NCBI GenBank assembly: GCA_041874725.1
Contig: CP097466.1
Span: 5,084,001 to 5,148,000, forward strand
Reading direction: 5' to 3'
Length of the DNA: 64,000 bases
From: Duganella sp. BuS-21
GTDB taxonomy: Bacteria; Pseudomonadota; Gammaproteobacteria; Burkholderiales; Burkholderiaceae_D
Shown here: positions 35,416 to 43,797 of the stretch, one piece after another
Position numbering within the stretch: position 1 is the stretch's first letter
Layout of the letters: each line of letters begins with the position of its first letter
Made by a program: the position numbers and the translations under genes
Notes under the pieces: model-generated
The model's input: only the letters and a program-made list of their open reading frames with translations
Told to the model about the DNA's origin: nothing
The model's database searches: none

Positions 35416-35502
35416 CTTGGCTGGAACAGGCCCAGGGTTGTCGCCATTTCCCGACAAATCCTATGGTTTCCCATTAGAAAATATCTTGTAAGTCATTGAT
35501 TT
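35406..35502. repeat. 13-bp perfect inverted repeat containing two IHF-type sites
   Basis: AAATCAATGACTT (35406-35418, spanning the glrR stop codon) and AAGTCATTGATTT (35490-35502) are exact reverse complements 71 bases apart. Each contains the IHF consensus WATCAANNNNTTR. The second lies between the GlrR site and the sigma-54 promoter, the normal place for a bending site. The same 13-mer occurs again at 49592-49604. Confidence 0.6.
35439..35456 (+). promoter_or_regulatory. GlrR operator (TGTC-N10-GACA)
   Basis: TGTCGCCATTTCCCGACA matches exactly the TGTC-N10-GACA sequence known for GlrR/QseF upstream sites at enterobacterial glmY. It lies 24 bases past the glrR stop and about 64 bases upstream of the -24 element. 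Confidence 0.8.
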
Positions 35503-35518
35503 ATAACGAAATTAAGAG

Positions 35519-35535
35519 CTGGCATGGCGCTTGCA
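35519..35535 (+). promoter_or_regulatory. Sigma-54 promoter of the BON gene
   Basis: CTGGCATGGCGCTTGCA fits the -24/-12 consensus, with GG at 35521-35522 and GC at 35533-35534 in correct spacing. Transcription should begin near 35547, giving a 46-base leader to the ATG at 35593. Together with the upstream GlrR and IHF sites this is a complete enhancer-dependent promoter. Confidence 0.85.
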
Positions 35536-35592
35536 AAGGATAAGGCAACGTCACAGACGTTTTATCCTCAAACTCGATAAAGGAAACAAATC

Positions 35593-35916
35593 ATGATGAC
35601 CACTCAACTGATCGCCCGCCTGATGGTAGCCACCGCCCTGACCGCCGCCGCCGCAACCGGCGCCTATGCCCAGCAGGAAGGCGCACTGGCCGGCGCAGCC
35701 AAGACCGGCGCCGCGAGCAATGACGAGGCGATCACCAGCAAGATCAAGGCATCGCTGGCCGATCTGAAACAAGTCGGGGTGACCACCGCCGACGGCGTCG
35801 TGACGCTGAGCGGCGCCGTCGCCAGCACCGAAGTCGGCACCAAGGCTATTCAGGTAGCATCGGCTGTGCCAGGTGTGAAGGAAGTGAAGAGCGAACTGAC
35901 CGTCGCGACGAAGTAA
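35593..35916 (+). CDS. BON-domain periplasmic protein (OsmY-like)
   Basis: A 107-residue protein. A signal peptide ends near residue 26 (TGAYAQQE), then one BON domain: NDEAITSKIKASLADL, TTADGVVTLSGAVAS and VKEVKSELTV. BON proteins such as OsmY bind phospholipids and protect the envelope. AAAGGAAAC provides a ribosome site. The upstream sigma-54/GlrR elements indicate that it is a target of the adjacent GlrK-GlrR system, consistent with an envelope-stress function. Two tandem terminators follow. Confidence 0.88.
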   Translation: MMTTQLIARLMVATALTAAAATGAYAQQEGALAGAAKTGAASNDEAITSKIKASLADLKQVGVTTADGVVTLSGAVASTEVGTKAIQVASAVPGVKEVKSELTVATK

Positions 35917-35941
35917 GCAGCACCGTAGGAACACCGCAGTA

Positions 35942-35975
35942 CCGGGCACATTGGAGTGCTGCCCGTTCTTTTTTC
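35942..35975 (+). terminator. Intrinsic terminator 1 after the BON gene
   Basis: CGGGCA (35943-35948) pairs with TGCCCG (35960-35965), followed by TTCTTTTTTC. The stem is short but the T tract is good. Confidence 0.7.
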
Positions 35976-35977
35976 AA

Positions 35978-36014
35978 CCGGGCCGTGTGCGTAGACACAG
36001 CCCGGCTTTTTTTT
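35978..36014 (+). terminator. Intrinsic terminator 2 after the BON gene
   Basis: CCGGGC pairs with GCCCGG, with an inner TGTG/CACA pairing, followed by eight T. The tandem pair would insulate the highly induced BON gene from the convergent hom gene. Confidence 0.8.
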
Positions 36015-36265
36015 GGTTCTTCACGGATTACCGGGAAATGCGCGGCCGCGCGGAGTCGTACCGCCCAGGGTGCTCGCGCTGAATTCTCGTTGGCGACTCA
36101 ATAGTCGTCCTTCAGAGTACCCCTAACGAAAGGGTCAGCCCCCTGCGGGGTGACCCTGGCCGCAGCGGTGTGCGGGTTGGGTTGGTGCCGCTTGCTTGGA
36201 CAGCGACAAGCAACGTCAAGCCCCGCCAAACCTCATCCCGTAAATCCGTGATGAACCTTTTTTGT
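36015..36265. other. Gene-free stretch with a strong hairpin
   Basis: No supportable gene. AGGGTCAGCCCC and GGGGTGACCCT at 36131-36157 form a stem of about 11 bp with a one-base bulge and a CTGC loop. No T tract follows on either strand. It may mark the 3' end of the minus-strand hom transcript or be part of an unidentified RNA. Confidence 0.5.
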
Positions 36266-37588
36266 CTAGCTCAGGTTTTCCAAGCGAATCTTGGTCACGC
36301 TGCCGCACACCGTCGACAAGCCTTCCATCTTGGCGATGGCGGCGGTGACGTTTTTCTCCTGCGTCTGGTGCGTCAGGAAGATGATGTCGGTACGGGTTTC
36401 GCCTTCGGCCGGCTCTTTCTGCAACATGGCGTCGATCGAAATGCCGGCGTCGGCCAGGATGCGCGTCAGGTCCGCCAGCACGCCGGGCTGGTCGCTGACG
36501 TTCATGCGCAGGTAGTAGCTGGTGGTGACTTCCGACATCGGCAAAATCTCGATGTTGCTCATGGCGTTGGGCTGGAACGCCAGGTGCGGCACGCGGTGGC
36601 CCGGATCGGCCGTGGCCAGGCGGGTGATGTCGACCAGGTCGGCGATCACGGCCGAGGCGGTCGGCTCCGAGCCGGCGCCCTTGCCGTAGTACAGCGTGGC
36701 GCCGACGGCGTCGCCCTGCACCAGCACCGCGTTCATCGCTCCTTCCACGTTGGCGATCAGGCGCTTGGACGGGATCAGCGTCGGGTGCACGCGCAACTCC
36801 ACGCCCTCCTTGCCGTTGACCGTGGCGCGCTTGGCGATGCCCAGCAGCTTGATGCGGTAGCCCAGCTGCTCGGCGTACTTGATGTCCACCGCGTTCAGCT
36901 TGGAGATGCCTTCCACGTGCGCCTTGTCGAACTGCACCGGAATGCCGAAGGCGATGGCCGACATGATGGTGGCCTTGTGCGCCGCGTCCACGCCTTCGAT
37001 GTCGAAGGTCGGGTCGGCTTCCGCGTAGCCCAGTTCCTGCGCCTGTTTCAGCGCGGTGCCGAAGTCCAGGCCCTTGTCACGCATCTCGGACAGGATGAAG
37101 TTGGTGGTGCCGTTGATGATGCCGGCCAGCCATTCGATGCGGTTGGCGGTCAGGCCTTCGCGCAGCGCCTTGATGATCGGGATGCCGCCGGCCACGGCCG
37201 CTTCGAACGCCACCATCACGCCCTTGGCGTGCGCCGCCGCGAAGATTTCATTGCCGTGCACGGCCAGCAGCGCCTTGTTGGCGGTGACCACATGCTTGCC
37301 GTTGGCGATGGCTTGCAGCACCAGCTCGCGCGCCTGCTCGTAGCCGCCGATCAGCTCGACGACGATGTCGATTTCCGGATCGTTGACGATGTCGAACGGA
37401 CTGGCCACCACCTTGACCTTGCCGCCGGTGCGCTGCTGCGCGCGCTCCAGGTTGCGCGCCGAGACGGCCACCACTTCGATGCCGCGACCGGCACGGCGGC
37501 GGATTTCTTCCTGGTTGCGTTCCAACACATCGAACGTTCCACCGCCGACATTGCCGACGCCTAACAGGCCTACTTTGATTGGTTTCAT
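36266..37588 (-). CDS. hom: Homoserine dehydrogenase
   Basis: A 440-residue enzyme reducing aspartate semialdehyde to homoserine for threonine and methionine synthesis. NAD(P)-binding GLLGVGNVGGGTF is at residues 8-20, the catalytic region includes GIINGTTNFILSEM with ELGYAEADPTFD and the substrate lysine region VQFDKAHVEG. A C-terminal ACT domain (SYYLRMNVSDQPGVLADLTR, about residue 350 on) indicates feedback control by threonine. It follows alaA, the usual burkholderial order; thrC, often next, is not here. Confidence 0.95.
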   Translation of the reverse strand: MKPIKVGLLGVGNVGGGTFDVLERNQEEIRRRAGRGIEVVAVSARNLERAQQRTGGKVKVVASPFDIVNDPEIDIVVELIGGYEQARELVLQAIANGKHVVTANKALLAVHGNEIFAAAHAKGVMVAFEAAVAGGIPIIKALREGLTANRIEWLAGIINGTTNFILSEMRDKGLDFGTALKQAQELGYAEADPTFDIEGVDAAHKATIMSAIAFGIPVQFDKAHVEGISKLNAVDIKYAEQLGYRIKLLGIAKRATVNGKEGVELRVHPTLIPSKRLIANVEGAMNAVLVQGDAVGATLYYGKGAGSEPTASAVIADLVDITRLATADPGHRVPHLAFQPNAMSNIEILPMSEVTTSYYLRMNVSDQPGVLADLTRILADAGISIDAMLQKEPAEGETRTDIIFLTHQTQEKNVTAAIAKMEGLSTVCGSVTKIRLENLS

Positions 37589-37610
37589 AAATTCCCTGAT
37601 ATCTAAACCG

Positions 37611-37690
37611 TGTCATTCCCGCCCAAGCGGGAATCCATACTGAACAGCCGAAGCCCGCGCGCCATGGATTCCCGCCTGCGCGGGAACGAC
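37611..37690. repeat. REP-like inverted pair between alaA and hom
   Basis: TGTCATTCCCGCCCAAGCGGGAATCCAT (left unit) and ATGGATTCCCGCCTGCGCGGGAACGAC (right unit) are palindromic units in opposite orientation with about 25 bases between. The unit recurs near 8273. It fills most of the alaA-hom gap and may stabilise or tune the mRNA. Confidence 0.75.
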
Positions 37691-37694
37691 GGCG

Positions 37695-38927
37695 CTAAAA
37701 GCTGGCGCCGTGGCGCTTGCGGTAGCTTTCCATGAACTTGGCCATGCGGCCGAAAGCGTCCACCATATCGTCCGAGTTCGGCAGGAACACGACGCGGAAG
37801 TGATCCGGCGCGATCCAGTTGAAGCCGCTCCCCTGGACGATCAGCACTTTGGTTTCGGCCAGCAGCTCGTAGGCGAACTGCTGGTCGTCCGCGATCGGAT
37901 ATATCTTCGGATCAAGGCGCGGGAACATGTACAGCGCCGCTTTCGGCTTGACGCAAGTGACGCCCGGTATCTCGGTCAACAACTTGTAAGCCAGATCGCG
38001 TTGCTTCAACAGGCGCCCGCCCGGGCCCACCAGGTCGTCGATGGACTGGTAGCCGCCGAGCGCGGTCTGGATCGCAAACTGCCCCGGTGCGTTGGCACAC
38101 AAACGCATCGAGGCCAGCATGTTGAGGCCCTCGATGTAGTCTTTGGCGTGCGATTTCTCGCCCGAGACCACCATCCAGCCGGAACGGTAGCCGCAGGCGC
38201 GGTAATTTTTCGACAGGCCGTTGAAGGTCACGAACAGCAGGTCGTCGCAAAGCGAGGCGATCGACACGTGCTGGGCCTCGTCGTACAGCACCTTGTCGTA
38301 GATTTCATCGGCGTAGATGATCAGGTCGTGCTCGCGCGCCAGATCAATGATCTGCAGCAGCAGCTCGACCGGGTACAGCGCACCGGTCGGATTGTTGGGA
38401 TTGATGACCACGATCGCGCGCGTGTTCGGCGTGATCTTGCGGCGCATGTCCGCGATGTCCGGGAACCAGTCCTGCTGCTCGTCGCAGATGTAGTGCACCG
38501 GTTTGCCGCCCGACAGCGACACGGCGGCGGTCCACAGCGGGTAATCGGGCGCCGGCACCAGCACTTCGTCGCCGTTGTTGAGCAGCGCGTTCATCGACAT
38601 CACGATCAGCTCGGACGCGCCGTTGCCGAGGTAGATATCGTCGATGGTCACGCCACGGATATTCTTGCCCTGGGTGTAATGCATCACCGCCTTGCGCGGC
38701 GCGAACATGCCTTTGGAGTCGGTGTAGCCGGCCGCGTTGGACAGGTTGACCTTCATATCCTGGACGATCTCATCCGGCGGATCGAAGCCGAAGACGGCCA
38801 GATTACCGATGTTGAGCTTGGTAATTTTGTGGCCTTCTTCCTCCATTTGCCGGGCTTTTTCAGGTACCGGGCCGCGGATTTCGTAGCAGACTTCCGCCAG
38901 TTTGTTCGATTTTTTAATCGGTCGCAA
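37695..38927 (-). CDS. alaA: PLP-dependent alanine aminotransferase
   Basis: A 410-residue class I/II aminotransferase, the same length class as E. coli AlaA. It has NPNNPTGALYP for cofactor binding, YADEIYDKVLYD, and the PLP lysine in TFNGLSKNYRACGYRSGW. It interconverts glutamate and pyruvate with 2-oxoglutarate and alanine. It is upstream of hom with a REP pair between. The N terminus MRPIKKSNKLAEVCYEIRGP is that of AlaA. Confidence 0.9.
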   Translation of the reverse strand: MRPIKKSNKLAEVCYEIRGPVPEKARQMEEEGHKITKLNIGNLAVFGFDPPDEIVQDMKVNLSNAAGYTDSKGMFAPRKAVMHYTQGKNIRGVTIDDIYLGNGASELIVMSMNALLNNGDEVLVPAPDYPLWTAAVSLSGGKPVHYICDEQQDWFPDIADMRRKITPNTRAIVVINPNNPTGALYPVELLLQIIDLAREHDLIIYADEIYDKVLYDEAQHVSIASLCDDLLFVTFNGLSKNYRACGYRSGWMVVSGEKSHAKDYIEGLNMLASMRLCANAPGQFAIQTALGGYQSIDDLVGPGGRLLKQRDLAYKLLTEIPGVTCVKPKAALYMFPRLDPKIYPIADDQQFAYELLAETKVLIVQGSGFNWIAPDHFRVVFLPNSDDMVDAFGRMAKFMESYRKRHGASF

Positions 38928-39103
38928 AATAAAATCCTGTTTATGTGAGGCAAACTTCCCTGACCTGCCAAAACTCCCGGCGCCGGTCCGTGCTGCAATG
39001 CGAAAAGAACCATTCTGCCGAAAGGCCCTGATTTAATCAACCTTTCATCCTTAAAACGCTACAATGATGCTTCTTATGCTGTCTAAAATCCGCGATTTCC
39101 ACT
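38928..39103. other. Divergent promoter region alaA / Mth938-like gene
   Basis: A 176-base gap between divergent genes. On the plus strand TACAAT at 39060-39065 could be the -10 box of the Mth938-like gene and arn operon. No clear operator was recognised. Confidence 0.4.
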
Positions 39104-39490
39104 ATGAAGCTCCACCAAAGCGATACCCAAAAATACCAGACCATCACCGGCTACGATGAAACCGGCGTCGAAATCAATGCCGAGCGCTATCACTACAGCC
39201 TGATCGTGCTACCCGAATCCCCGCCGCGCGCGTGGAATGCGCCGACCTTTGAATCCATTACCGCAGAGCATTTCGCGCTGATCGGCCAGGACGACCCGGA
39301 CGTGGTCATCCTCGGCACCGGCGCGCGCCAGCGTTTCATCCACCCACGCCTGAGCGCCGCGCTGACGATGCGCCGCATCGGCGTCGAATGCATGGACAGC
39401 CAGGCCGCCTGCCGCACCTACAACATCCTGATGGGAGAAGGCCGCAAGGTCACCCTGGCCCTGGTGATCGACGCCAGCGAAGCACCATAA
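39104..39490 (+). CDS. Mth938-like (DUF498) domain protein
   Basis: A 128-residue protein of the Mth938/NDUFAF3-like family, with the conserved VVILGTGARQRFIHPRL and IGVECMDSQAACRTYNIL. Bacterial members are uncharacterised. It sits 20 bases before arnT and may be co-transcribed with the Ara4N operon, although the family is not known to act in that pathway. Confidence 0.82.
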   Translation: MKLHQSDTQKYQTITGYDETGVEINAERYHYSLIVLPESPPRAWNAPTFESITAEHFALIGQDDPDVVILGTGARQRFIHPRLSAALTMRRIGVECMDSQAACRTYNILMGEGRKVTLALVIDASEAP

Positions 39491-39510
39491 AAACCCAAAA
39501 AAATCTCCTG

Positions 39511-41166
39511 ATGAACGATTTGTACAATTCGAAGCGATTCCTGTGGTCGCTGGGGGCGCTGTTCGCCCTGCTCTGGCTGTACGTGCTGGACCTGCGCAGC
39601 CTGGTGCCGCCCGATGAGGGCCGCTACGCTGAAATGGCGCGCGAGATGTGGCTCAGCGGCGACTGGATCACCACCCGCCTGAACGGCATCAAATACTTCG
39701 AAAAACCGCCGCTGCAAACCTGGATGAACGCGCTGTCCTTCGGCGCCTTCGGCCTGGGCGAATGGCAGGCGCGCCTGTGGACCGGCCTGTGCGGCCTGGG
39801 CGGCGTGCTATTCAGCGGCTATGCCGCGCACCGTGTATTCGGCACGCGCGCCGGCTTCTACGCCGCACTGGTGCTCGGCTCCAGCCTGTTCTGGGTAGCT
39901 GCGGGCCAGGTCAATTCGCTCGATATGGGCCTGGCCGGCATGATGACTATGGCGCTGGGCGCGCTGCTGATCGCCCAGCGCGACGCCGCCACGGCGACCG
40001 AACGGCGCAACTGGATGCTGCTGTGCTGGGCCGGCATGGCGCTGGCGGTGCTGGCCAAGGGCCTGATCGGCGTGGTGCTGCCGGGCGCGGTGCTGGTGTT
40101 GTACAGTCTGCTGGCGCGCGACGTCGGCATCTGGCAGCGCCTGCACCTGGGCAAAGGCCTGCTGCTGTTCTGCGCCATCGCGGCACCATGGTTCGTGCTG
40201 GTGGCGCTGAAAAATCCGGAGCAGCCCTACTTCTTCTTCATCCACGAACACTGGGAACGCTTCCTCCTCAAGACCCACCGCCGCGAAGGCGGCTGGTACT
40301 ACTTCCTGGTGCTGCTAGCGCCGGGCGCCCTGCCGTGGCTGGGCGTGCTGCCGCAGGCGCTGTGGCACGGGGCGCGCCGCGCGCCGGGCATGTTCCAGCC
40401 CAGGCTGTTGCTGCTGGTCTGGGTCGTGTTCATCACCTTCTTCTTCAGCGCCTCCAGCTCCAAGCTGCCCGGCTATATCGTGCCGGTGTTCCCGGCGCTG
40501 GCGATCCTGATCGCGGTCCACCTGGAACACGCCTCGCGCATGCAACGCATGCTGGCCGCCGGCGTGCTGATCCTGGTGGGCGTGGCCGGCATCGCCGCGC
40601 TGCCGCACATGATCGAGACGGCGGTGGCCCATCCCGCCGAACGGGCGCTGCTGGAAGCGTTCCAGCCGTGGGTGCTGACGGCCGCCATCGTGGCCGCCGC
40701 CGGCGGCGCGCTGGCCATCCTGCATGCGCGCTACCGGCGCCGCGACCTCAGCGTGTTGTCGCTGGCGGTGGCCGGCTTCCTCGCGGTGCAAATCATCCTG
40801 GCCGGCTTCGAGCCCTACGGCGACATGCGCTCCGGCAAGACGGTGGTGCAAAAGATCCTGCCCCACCTCCAGCCCGACACGCGCATCTACTCGGTCTTCA
40901 TGTACGAGCAATCGATGACCTACTACCTGAACCGCGAAGTCACGCTGGTCGAATACTGGGACGAATTCACCTTCGGCCTGCGCCAGGAACCGGAGAAGTC
41001 GCTGCCGTTCCAGGGCTTCGTCGAACAATGGGCCTACCTGACGGCGCAGCGGACCAAGGCCGTGGCCATCGTCGGCGACCAGACTTATGAAGTGCTCAAA
41101 GCCCGTGGCCTGTCGGTACACGTGCTGTCGCAAGACCCGCGCCGCATCGTCATTACCAATCTGTAA
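39511..41166 (+). CDS. arnT: Ara4N transferase ArnT (GT83)
   Basis: A 551-residue inner-membrane glycosyltransferase with about 12 TM helices in the N-terminal two thirds. The first periplasmic loop has the catalytic LVPPDEGRYAEMA motif. It transfers 4-amino-4-deoxy-L-arabinose from undecaprenyl phosphate to lipid A, lowering negative charge and causing polymyxin resistance. The start at 39511 gives MNDLYNSKRFLWSL before the first helix. The following arn genes support the assignment against a generic GT83. Confidence 0.88.
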   Translation: MNDLYNSKRFLWSLGALFALLWLYVLDLRSLVPPDEGRYAEMAREMWLSGDWITTRLNGIKYFEKPPLQTWMNALSFGAFGLGEWQARLWTGLCGLGGVLFSGYAAHRVFGTRAGFYAALVLGSSLFWVAAGQVNSLDMGLAGMMTMALGALLIAQRDAATATERRNWMLLCWAGMALAVLAKGLIGVVLPGAVLVLYSLLARDVGIWQRLHLGKGLLLFCAIAAPWFVLVALKNPEQPYFFFIHEHWERFLLKTHRREGGWYYFLVLLAPGALPWLGVLPQALWHGARRAPGMFQPRLLLLVWVVFITFFFSASSSKLPGYIVPVFPALAILIAVHLEHASRMQRMLAAGVLILVGVAGIAALPHMIETAVAHPAERALLEAFQPWVLTAAIVAAAGGALAILHARYRRRDLSVLSLAVAGFLAVQIILAGFEPYGDMRSGKTVVQKILPHLQPDTRIYSVFMYEQSMTYYLNREVTLVEYWDEFTFGLRQEPEKSLPFQGFVEQWAYLTAQRTKAVAIVGDQTYEVLKARGLSVHVLSQDPRRIVITNL

Positions 41167-41197
41167 TGAACGACACTGCAATGAACCAGACCAAACC

Positions 41198-41569
41198 ATG
41201 AATCCAGCGACTTTTCTCTTCATCGTCACCGGCGTGCTGCTCAACGCCGTGGCGCAATTGCTGCTCAAGGCCGGTGCCCGCAACGTCGGTGAAATCCATC
41301 TGAGCTTGAACAATCTGTTCAGCGTCGCCTGGCGCGTCGGCACGCAGTTGCCCATTATTGGCGGGCTCGCCTGCTATGTGCTGTCGGTGGTGCTGTGGAT
41401 TATCGCGCTGTCGCGGGTTGATGTGTCGATCGCCTATCCGATGCTGTCGCTGGGCTATGTGGTCACCGCTTTCGGCGCTTGGTATCTGTTCGGCGAAGCA
41501 CTGTCGGTGCAGCGTTTGCTGGCCATTGTCGTCATCCTGGTCGGCGTCGCATGGCTGGCGCGCACCTGA
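41198..41569 (+). CDS. arnE: SMR-type flippase subunit ArnE-like
   Basis: A 123-residue protein with four TM helices and an EamA/SMR fold (NPATFLFIVTGVLLNAVAQLLLKAG at the start is typical, quoted in part). In enterobacteria ArnE and ArnF form a heterodimer that flips Ara4N-phosphoundecaprenol to the periplasm. Only one such gene is present, so it may work as a homodimer or with a partner elsewhere. It is between arnT and arnB. Confidence 0.82.
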   Translation: MNPATFLFIVTGVLLNAVAQLLLKAGARNVGEIHLSLNNLFSVAWRVGTQLPIIGGLACYVLSVVLWIIALSRVDVSIAYPMLSLGYVVTAFGAWYLFGEALSVQRLLAIVVILVGVAWLART

Positions 41570-41629
41570 CGAACGCTTTAGAATTGCGACCTGACATATC
41601 CTATAAAAAACACCAGCGAGTATTCATCC

Positions 41630-42769
41630 ATGTCGACCGACCTGCCCTTCCTGCCGTTCTCCAAGCCTTCCATCGATGAAGCCACGATCGCCGCCGTCGG
41701 CGAGGTGCTGCGCTCGGGCTGGATCACCAGCGGCCCCAAGGTGGCGGCGTTCGAGGCGCAGATGTCGGCATATTTCGGCGGCCGTCCGGTGCGTACCTTT
41801 AATTCCGGCACCTGCACCATGGAGATCGCGCTGCGCATCGCCGGCATCGGTCCCGGCGATGAAGTCATCACCACGCCGGTGTCGTGGGTGGCCACCGCCA
41901 ACGTCATCATCGAGGTCGGCGCCACGCCGGTGTTTGCCGATATCGATCCACTGACCCGCAACCTCGACCTCGACAAGCTGGAAGCGGCCATCACGCCGCG
42001 CACCCGCGCCATCATTCCGGTTTACCTGTCCGGCCTGCCGCTCGACATGGACCGTTTGTACGCCATCGCCGACCGGCACCAGCTGCGCGTGGTGGAAGAT
42101 GCGGCGCAAGCCTTCGGCTCGGAATGGAAAGGCCGGCGCATCGGCGCCTTCGGCGACTTCGTCTCCTTCAGCTTCCAGGCCAACAAGAACATCACCACCG
42201 GCGAAGGCGGCGCGCTGGTGCTGAACAACCTGGAAGAAGCCAGGCTGGCCGAGAAGTACCGCCTGCAAGGCGTGAGCCGCAGCGGCGTGGACGGCATCGA
42301 CGTCGATGTGCTGGGTGGCAAATACAATATGAGCGACATCATGGCGGCGATCGGCCTGGGCCAGTTTGCCAACGTCGACCACATCACCGCGCAGCGCCGC
42401 GCGCTGGCACGCCGCTACTACGAAGCCTTCGGTCCGCAGTTCGAAGCGCAGTCCGGCGCCCAGCTGCCGCTGCAGGCCTTCGACAGCAGCAACTACCACC
42501 TGTTCCAGATCGTCCTGCCCGACCACGGTCCCGGCACGCGCGCCGATTTCATGCGCGCCATGCAGGAACGTTTCAACATCGGCACCGGCTACCACTATGC
42601 GCCGATCCACTTGTTCACGCTGTACCGCGAGCGCGGCTTCAAGGAAGGCATGTTCCCGGTCGCCGAAAAGGTCGGCCGCCTGACCGTCACCCTGCCGATG
42701 TTTTACGCCATGAGCGTCGCCGACGTCGAGCGCGTGGTGGCCGCCGTGAAAGCGATCCTGATCAAATGA
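41630..42769 (+). CDS. arnB: UDP-Ara4O aminotransferase ArnB
   Basis: A 379-residue DegT/DnrJ/EryC1 aminotransferase. PLP-binding Lys186 is in SFQANKNITTGEGG, with EDAAQAFGSEWKGRRIG upstream. It converts UDP-4-keto-pentose to UDP-4-amino-4-deoxy-L-arabinose using glutamate. Length equals that of enterobacterial ArnB and the neighbours are arn genes. It overlaps arnC by 4 bases. Confidence 0.9.
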   Translation: MSTDLPFLPFSKPSIDEATIAAVGEVLRSGWITSGPKVAAFEAQMSAYFGGRPVRTFNSGTCTMEIALRIAGIGPGDEVITTPVSWVATANVIIEVGATPVFADIDPLTRNLDLDKLEAAITPRTRAIIPVYLSGLPLDMDRLYAIADRHQLRVVEDAAQAFGSEWKGRRIGAFGDFVSFSFQANKNITTGEGGALVLNNLEEARLAEKYRLQGVSRSGVDGIDVDVLGGKYNMSDIMAAIGLGQFANVDHITAQRRALARRYYEAFGPQFEAQSGAQLPLQAFDSSNYHLFQIVLPDHGPGTRADFMRAMQERFNIGTGYHYAPIHLFTLYRERGFKEGMFPVAEKVGRLTVTLPMFYAMSVADVERVVAAVKAILIK

Positions 42770-43797
42770 GCGCCACGCTGAACCTGCCGGCCACCGGAGC
42801 GGCGCCGGAAATCTCGGTAGTCATCCCGATCTACAACGAGCAGGCCGGCCTGGCAGCGCTGTTCGCGCGCCTGTATCCGGCGCTCGACCTGCTGGGCGCA
42901 TCGTACGAGATCGTGTTCGTCAACGACGGCAGCCGCGACAACTCGGTGTCGATCCTGGCCGAGCAGTTCCGCATCCGTCCCGACGTCACGCGCGTGGTGC
43001 TGTTCAACGGCAACTACGGCCAGCACATGGCCATCCTGGCCGGCTTTGAAGCGGCGCGCGGCCAGATCATGATTACACTCGACGCCGACCTGCAAAACCC
43101 GCCGGAAGAAATCGGCAAGCTGGTGCTCAAGATGCGCGAAGGCTACGACTACGTCGGCTCGATCCGCCGCAAGCGCCAGGACGCGGCCTGGCGCACCTAC
43201 GCCTCCAAGGCCATGAACCGGCTGCGCGAGCGCATCACCAACATCAAGATCACCGACCAGGGCAATATGCTGCGCGCCTACGGCCGCAACGTGGTGGACC
43301 TGATGAACCAGTGCGCCGAGGTCAACACCTTCGTGCCGGCGCTGGCCTACCGCTTCGCCCGCAACCCGACCGAGATCGTGGTCGAGCACGAGGAACGCGC
43401 CGCCGGCGAATCGAAGTATTCGCTGTACAGCCTGATCCGCCTGAACTTCGACCTGGTCACCGGCTTCTCGCTGGTGCCGCTGCAGTTTTATTCCATGCTG
43501 GGCATGCTGATGTCGGCCGCCTCGGCGCTGCTGGTGGTGGTGCTGCTCGGACGTCGCCTGTTCCTGGGCGCCGAAGCGGAAGGCGTGTTCACGCTGTTTG
43601 CGATTTCCTTCTTCTTCATGGGCGTCATCCTGTTCGGCATCGGCCTGCTGGGCGAATATATCGGCCGTATTTTCCAGCAGGTGCGCGCCCGCCCGCGCTA
43701 CGTGGTGCAAACGATTTTGCAGCAGCAAGCGGGCGGCGCCGCCGCCGAGCTGCCCTCCACGGTGGAAAAACGCACCGTCGGCTGTCCGTATGAATAA
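42766..43797 (+). CDS. arnC: Undecaprenyl-phosphate Ara4FN transferase ArnC
   Basis: A 343-residue GT2 glycosyltransferase. The GT-A domain has EISVVIPIYNEQAGL, FVNDGSRDNS and the metal-binding ITLDADLQNPPEE; two C-terminal TM helices lie at about 235-265 and 275-305. It links 4-formamido-arabinose to undecaprenyl phosphate at the inner membrane. It overlaps the next gene by 8 bases. Confidence 0.9.
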   Translation: MSATLNLPATGAAPEISVVIPIYNEQAGLAALFARLYPALDLLGASYEIVFVNDGSRDNSVSILAEQFRIRPDVTRVVLFNGNYGQHMAILAGFEAARGQIMITLDADLQNPPEEIGKLVLKMREGYDYVGSIRRKRQDAAWRTYASKAMNRLRERITNIKITDQGNMLRAYGRNVVDLMNQCAEVNTFVPALAYRFARNPTEIVVEHEERAAGESKYSLYSLIRLNFDLVTGFSLVPLQFYSMLGMLMSAASALLVVVLLGRRLFLGAEAEGVFTLFAISFFFMGVILFGIGLLGEYIGRIFQQVRARPRYVVQTILQQQAGGAAAELPSTVEKRTVGCPYE

